A stretch of 5,979 nt of DNA, from positions 1-5,979 of the forward strand of contig CAZFQD010000130.1 in the NCBI GenBank assembly GCA_964520885.1. The letters run 5' to 3'. The notes under the pieces are model-generated. The model was given only the letters and a program-made list of their open reading frames with translations, had not been told where the DNA came from and made no database searches. Origin of the DNA: CAZFQD01 sp964520885 (GTDB lineage: Bacteria; Bacillota; Clostridia; Oscillospirales; SIG519). Positions 5,318 through 5,979 of the stretch are shown here, piece by piece. How positions within the stretch are numbered: the stretch's first letter is position 1; each line of letters starts with the position of its first letter. The translations under genes were made by a program, and so were the position numbers.

Positions 5318-5979
5318 ATGAAAAGAATCTGGTTCGTAAGCCATTATTCAATGCCACCTAAATACGAAATGAGAATAAAGACGCAGATGTATGCTCATTA
5401 TCTTAATGCAAAAGGATATGAAACTAAGATTTTTTCTGCAAGTACTATTCATAATACGGATATAAACCTAATTACTGATAATTCTCAGTATATTTGTTGC
5501 AAATACGATGATTTAGATTTTGTTCATATTAAGTGTAATGATTATTCAGGAAATGGATTAAAAAGAATAAGGAATATGTTTGAATTCGCAAACAGGTTTA
5601 AAACAATAGCTAAAAATTTTCCGCTTCCCGAAATTATCGTTGCCGATGTTAATTGTATTAACTATGAGCCTATTTATAAATTTTGTAAAAATAATAATAT
5701 TAAGTTTTATATAGATATGCGGGATTTGTGGCCAATGTCTATCGTAGAATATTATGGCTATTCAGAGAGCAATCCTGTAATCAAGTATCTTTATTTAAGA
5801 GAGAAAAAAATGTATAAATGTGCTGAAGGCGTGATTTTCTCTACGGAAGGTGGGAAAGATTATATAAGGGAAAAGGGTTGGGATAAATATCTTGATATAA
5901 ATAAATTTTACTATATAAATAACGGTGTTGACCTTTCTTCATTTTATCAAAGTATTGTTGATAACCAGTGTGATGATTC
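5318..5979 (+). CDS. Glycosyltransferase family 4 (WbuB-like), N-terminal part, cut by window edge
   Basis: An open frame without a stop to the window end, giving 220 residues of a protein that is usually about 400. It is the N-terminal Rossmann domain of a GT-B fold enzyme, which would add a sugar to the lipid-linked intermediate in the cytoplasm. Key signs are FVSHYSMPP (6-14) at the start, R-x-x-x-x-x-x-x-x-L-x-x-x-GYETKIFSAS (19-42), DMRDLWPMS (133-141) and YINNGVDLSSF (199-209), which leads into the second domain. The RDLWP and NNGVD motifs are typical of WbuB-type GT4 enzymes in O-antigen and capsule loci. The donor-binding domain with its E-x7-E motif lies beyond the edge. ATG at 5318 has its ribosome site 9 nt upstream; the adjoining in-frame TTG at 5315, 6 nt away, is also possible. 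Donor and acceptor sugars are unknown. Confidence 0.85.
   Translation, partial: MKRIWFVSHYSMPPKYEMRIKTQMYAHYLNAKGYETKIFSASTIHNTDINLITDNSQYICCKYDDLDFVHIKCNDYSGNGLKRIRNMFEFANRFKTIAKNFPLPEIIVADVNCINYEPIYKFCKNNNIKFYIDMRDLWPMSIVEYYGYSESNPVIKYLYLREKKMYKCAEGVIFSTEGGKDYIREKGWDKYLDINKFYYINNGVDLSSFYQSIVDNQCDD

Noticed and set aside
1..5979. CRISPR arrays, tRNA or rRNA genes, insertion sequences
   Set aside because: No regularly spaced repeats, no structured RNA signatures and no transposase-like frames were seen. Nearly the whole window is explained by seven collinear genes.

Overview
The window looks like the start of an exopolysaccharide, capsule or surface-glycan operon from a low-GC Gram-positive bacterium, probably a Clostridia-type Firmicute. 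The reasons are the AT-rich DNA, strong AGGAGG-type ribosome binding sites, use of TTG and GTG starts, and a VanZ-family membrane protein inside the operon. The exact taxon cannot be read from the sequence. All seven genes are on the + strand.

Layout: positions 1-108 are non-coding and hold a sigma-A-like promoter candidate (TTGTAA, 17 nt, TATACT) and a good ribosome binding site. A winged-helix regulator of the type found at the head of polysaccharide loci follows (109-654). Next come a small VanZ-like membrane protein (644-1129), a DegT/DnrJ/EryC1/StrS sugar aminotransferase (1146-2306), a PglC/WbaP-type phosphoglycosyl transferase (2326-3000), a divergent PLP-fold protein related to DegT (2981-4048) and an ATP-grasp ligase (4053-5249). 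Last is the N-terminal part of a GT4 glycosyltransferase (5318 to the window edge). Genes overlap or sit 4 to 19 nt apart, except for a 68-nt gap before the glycosyltransferase. I see no convincing terminator, so this is most simply one transcription unit that continues past the right edge.

How the genes may work together: the aminotransferase would make a 4-amino-6-deoxy sugar nucleotide (bacillosamine-type chemistry). The phosphoglycosyl transferase would load a sugar phosphate onto undecaprenyl phosphate, and the GT4 enzyme would add the next sugar. The PLP-fold protein and the ATP-grasp ligase, placed between these two steps, are unexplained. One inference is that they supply and attach an amino acid or similar amide decoration to the amino sugar. 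The 4,6-dehydratase and acetyltransferase expected to flank the aminotransferase step are not in the window.

The least expected sequence signals are a perfect 12-bp inverted repeat inside the regulator's DNA-binding region (192-225), the regulator's Rossmann-like C-terminal half, and the PLP-fold/ATP-grasp pair.
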